Positions 6,418 to 7,754 of a stretch of 7,754 nt of DNA are shown one piece after another. A program made the position numbers and the translations under genes. Positions within the stretch are counted from its first letter, which is position 1. Each line of letters opens with the position of its first letter. The stretch spans positions 1-7,754 of the forward strand of contig JAHEKD010000102.1 in assembly GCA_024638545.1 (NCBI GenBank), read 5' to 3'. The DNA is from Gammaproteobacteria bacterium. GTDB taxonomy: Bacteria > Pseudomonadota > Gammaproteobacteria > Arenicellales > JAHEKD01. Below the pieces are notes generated by a model. That model had not been told where the DNA came from. It saw nothing but the letters and a program-made list of their open reading frames with translations, and ran no database searches.

Positions 6418-7754
6418 GGGAGTAATCATCAGCATTTCTTTTGCTTACATGGCGGTATTGTTCGGAATCGCTTATTTCGGTGATAAACGGGCAGATGAAA
6501 AACGCAGCATTATCAACAATCCCTATATCTATTCACTGTCGATCGCGGTTTATTGCACCGCCTGGACGTTTTACGGCAGCGTCGGGCGTGCCGCCAGCAC
6601 TGGCGCCGGTTTTTTACCCATTTATCTCGGCCCAACGCTGATGGCGGCGTTATGGTGGCTGGTCCTGAGAAAAATTATCCGCATCGCCAAAATTTACAGG
6701 ATAACATCGATTGCTGATTTTATTGGCTCAAGATACGGTAAAAGCGCGCAGCTAACCGGTATTGTCACCGTGATTGCCGTGATAGGCATACTGCCCTATA
6801 TTTCACTGCAATTGAAAGCCGTTGCGACGAGTTTTTTTATCATAAACCAGTATCCTGAACTCGTGATGCCAAGCAAGCAACTCGATCAGGCGTTCTGGAA
6901 AGATTCCGCATTTTACATCGCCATGCTGCTGGCAGCGTTCACGATCTTATTTGGCACAAGACATATTGATGTGTCGGAACAGCATGAGGGGATGGTTGCC
7001 GCAATAGCCTTCGAATCGGTTGTAAAACTTTGTGCCTTTCTGGCTGTCGGATATTTTGTGACCTTTACGGTTTTTGACGGACCGGCAAACCTGTTTGAGC
7101 AAGCCCTGCAAGTACCGGCGCTGGCTGAACTCATGCAGATAAGCGCCTTGCCCGGGACCTATGCGAACTGGTTTGCGTTGACGATATTATCCATGCTGGC
7201 GATATTTCTTTTGCCCAGGCAATTTCAGGTGACTGTGGTTGAGAATACCGACGAACGTCATCTACTCAAGGCTTCCTGGCTGTTTCCCCTGTACCTGCTG
7301 GTGATTAATATTTTTGTACTGCCGCTGGCATTTGGAGGGTTGCTACTGTTTCCGGGCGACTCAGTAGATCCGGATACCTATGTTCTGACAATCCCCATGG
7401 CCCTGAATAATGAATTGCTGACCCTATTTGTGTTCATTGGTGGCCTTTCAGCAGCCACCGGGATGGTGATCGTTGCCACAATTGCGCTTTCGACCATGAT
7501 CTCGAACGAACTAATCATGCCGGTGATCATACGTAACCATCTCTTTGGCCTGACAAAGCGATCAGATTTGACAGGAATTATTATCGCCATACGGCGTGGT
7601 GCGATTATTGTCATTTTGTTGCTGGGTTATCTTTATTTCAAGCTGATCGGTGAATCCTATGCACTCGTGACTATAGGGCTGGTATCATTTGCAGCCGCCG
7701 CTCAATTCGCACCTTCAATTATACTGGGTATATTCTGGAAAGGTGCGACCCGCA
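6407..7754 (+). CDS. symporter-type sensor histidine kinase, CbrA/CrbS/MxtR family (3' end outside window)
   Basis: The frame is open from ATG 6407 to the right edge (449 codons), so only the membrane sensor part is seen. It is a multi-helix domain of the sodium:solute symporter (SSS/SLC5) fold. Landmarks are CTAWTFYGSVGRAASTGAGF (50-69), SIADFIGSRYGK (101-112), LPRQFQVTVVEN (269-280) and GGLSAATGMVIVATIALSTM (345-364), all characteristic of symporter domains fused to kinases rather than of plain acetate permeases. The family normally continues with a STAC domain, PAS, HisKA, HATPase and often a receiver; none is visible here, so the kinase assignment rests on these signatures. The start overlaps the preceding gene by 11 bases and has no clear ribosome binding site, suggesting translational coupling. 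CrbS and MxtR regulate acs in Vibrio and Pseudomonas, which fits acs nearby. A pure transporter is the less likely alternative. Confidence 0.85.
   Translation, partial: MLSEGVIISISFAYMAVLFGIAYFGDKRADEKRSIINNPYIYSLSIAVYCTAWTFYGSVGRAASTGAGFLPIYLGPTLMAALWWLVLRKIIRIAKIYRITSIADFIGSRYGKSAQLTGIVTVIAVIGILPYISLQLKAVATSFFIINQYPELVMPSKQLDQAFWKDSAFYIAMLLAAFTILFGTRHIDVSEQHEGMVAAIAFESVVKLCAFLAVGYFVTFTVFDGPANLFEQALQVPALAELMQISALPGTYANWFALTILSMLAIFLLPRQFQVTVVENTDERHLLKASWLFPLYLLVINIFVLPLAFGGLLLFPGDSVDPDTYVLTIPMALNNELLTLFVFIGGLSAATGMVIVATIALSTMISNELIMPVIIRNHLFGLTKRSDLTGIIIAIRRGAIIVILLLGYLYFKLIGESYALVTIGLVSFAAAAQFAPSIILGIFWKGATR

Noticed and set aside
6441..6641. 66-codon plus-strand frame within the symporter-type kinase
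   Set aside because: It overlaps the conserved N-terminal signature of the kinase in a different frame; the kinase frame is the coding one.

Overview
The window reads as a chromosomal stretch from a gammaproteobacterium. The evidence is the close match of the opening fragment to gammaproteobacterial acetyl-CoA synthetase, the gene set around it (DUF294/CBS protein, DnaQ-type exonuclease, transporter-type sensor kinase), moderate base composition, and sigma70-like promoter elements. I cannot name a genus. All recognised genes are on the + strand. I see no tRNA, rRNA, insertion sequence, CRISPR array or sign of recent transfer.

Layout: (1) 1-757 is the C-terminal part of acs, closed by a clear intrinsic terminator at 794-826. 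(2) A candidate promoter at 832-860 precedes a four-domain regulatory protein (degenerate cNMP-binding, CBS pair, DUF294 nucleotidyltransferase, DUF294 C-terminal; 879-2753). After a 184-base gap comes a stand-alone DnaQ-family exonuclease (2938-3624). (3) A near-ideal extended -10 promoter at 3658-3666 starts a tight cluster: a single-domain CheY-like receiver (3709-4077), a membrane-anchored PAS/degenerate-kinase/DnaQ-exonuclease fusion (4114-6174), a 77-residue two-helix membrane protein (6184-6417), and the Na+/solute-symporter-like sensor half of a CbrA/CrbS/MxtR-type kinase (6407 to the window edge). The last gene is open through the right end, overlaps its neighbour, and has no stop codon in the window.

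How they may work together: kinases of the last type (CrbS in Vibrio, MxtR in Pseudomonas) are known to switch on acs for acetate use, so this looks like an acetate-utilisation locus with its regulators. The least explained parts are the two DnaQ-type exonucleases. One is fused to what looks like a dead sensor kinase: the H-box histidine is replaced by aspartate and the ATP-binding boxes are eroded, while all five nuclease catalytic residues remain. With a stand-alone receiver next to it and an intact-looking sensor downstream, this suggests an uncharacterised signal-controlled nuclease tied to carbon metabolism. That last step is inference.
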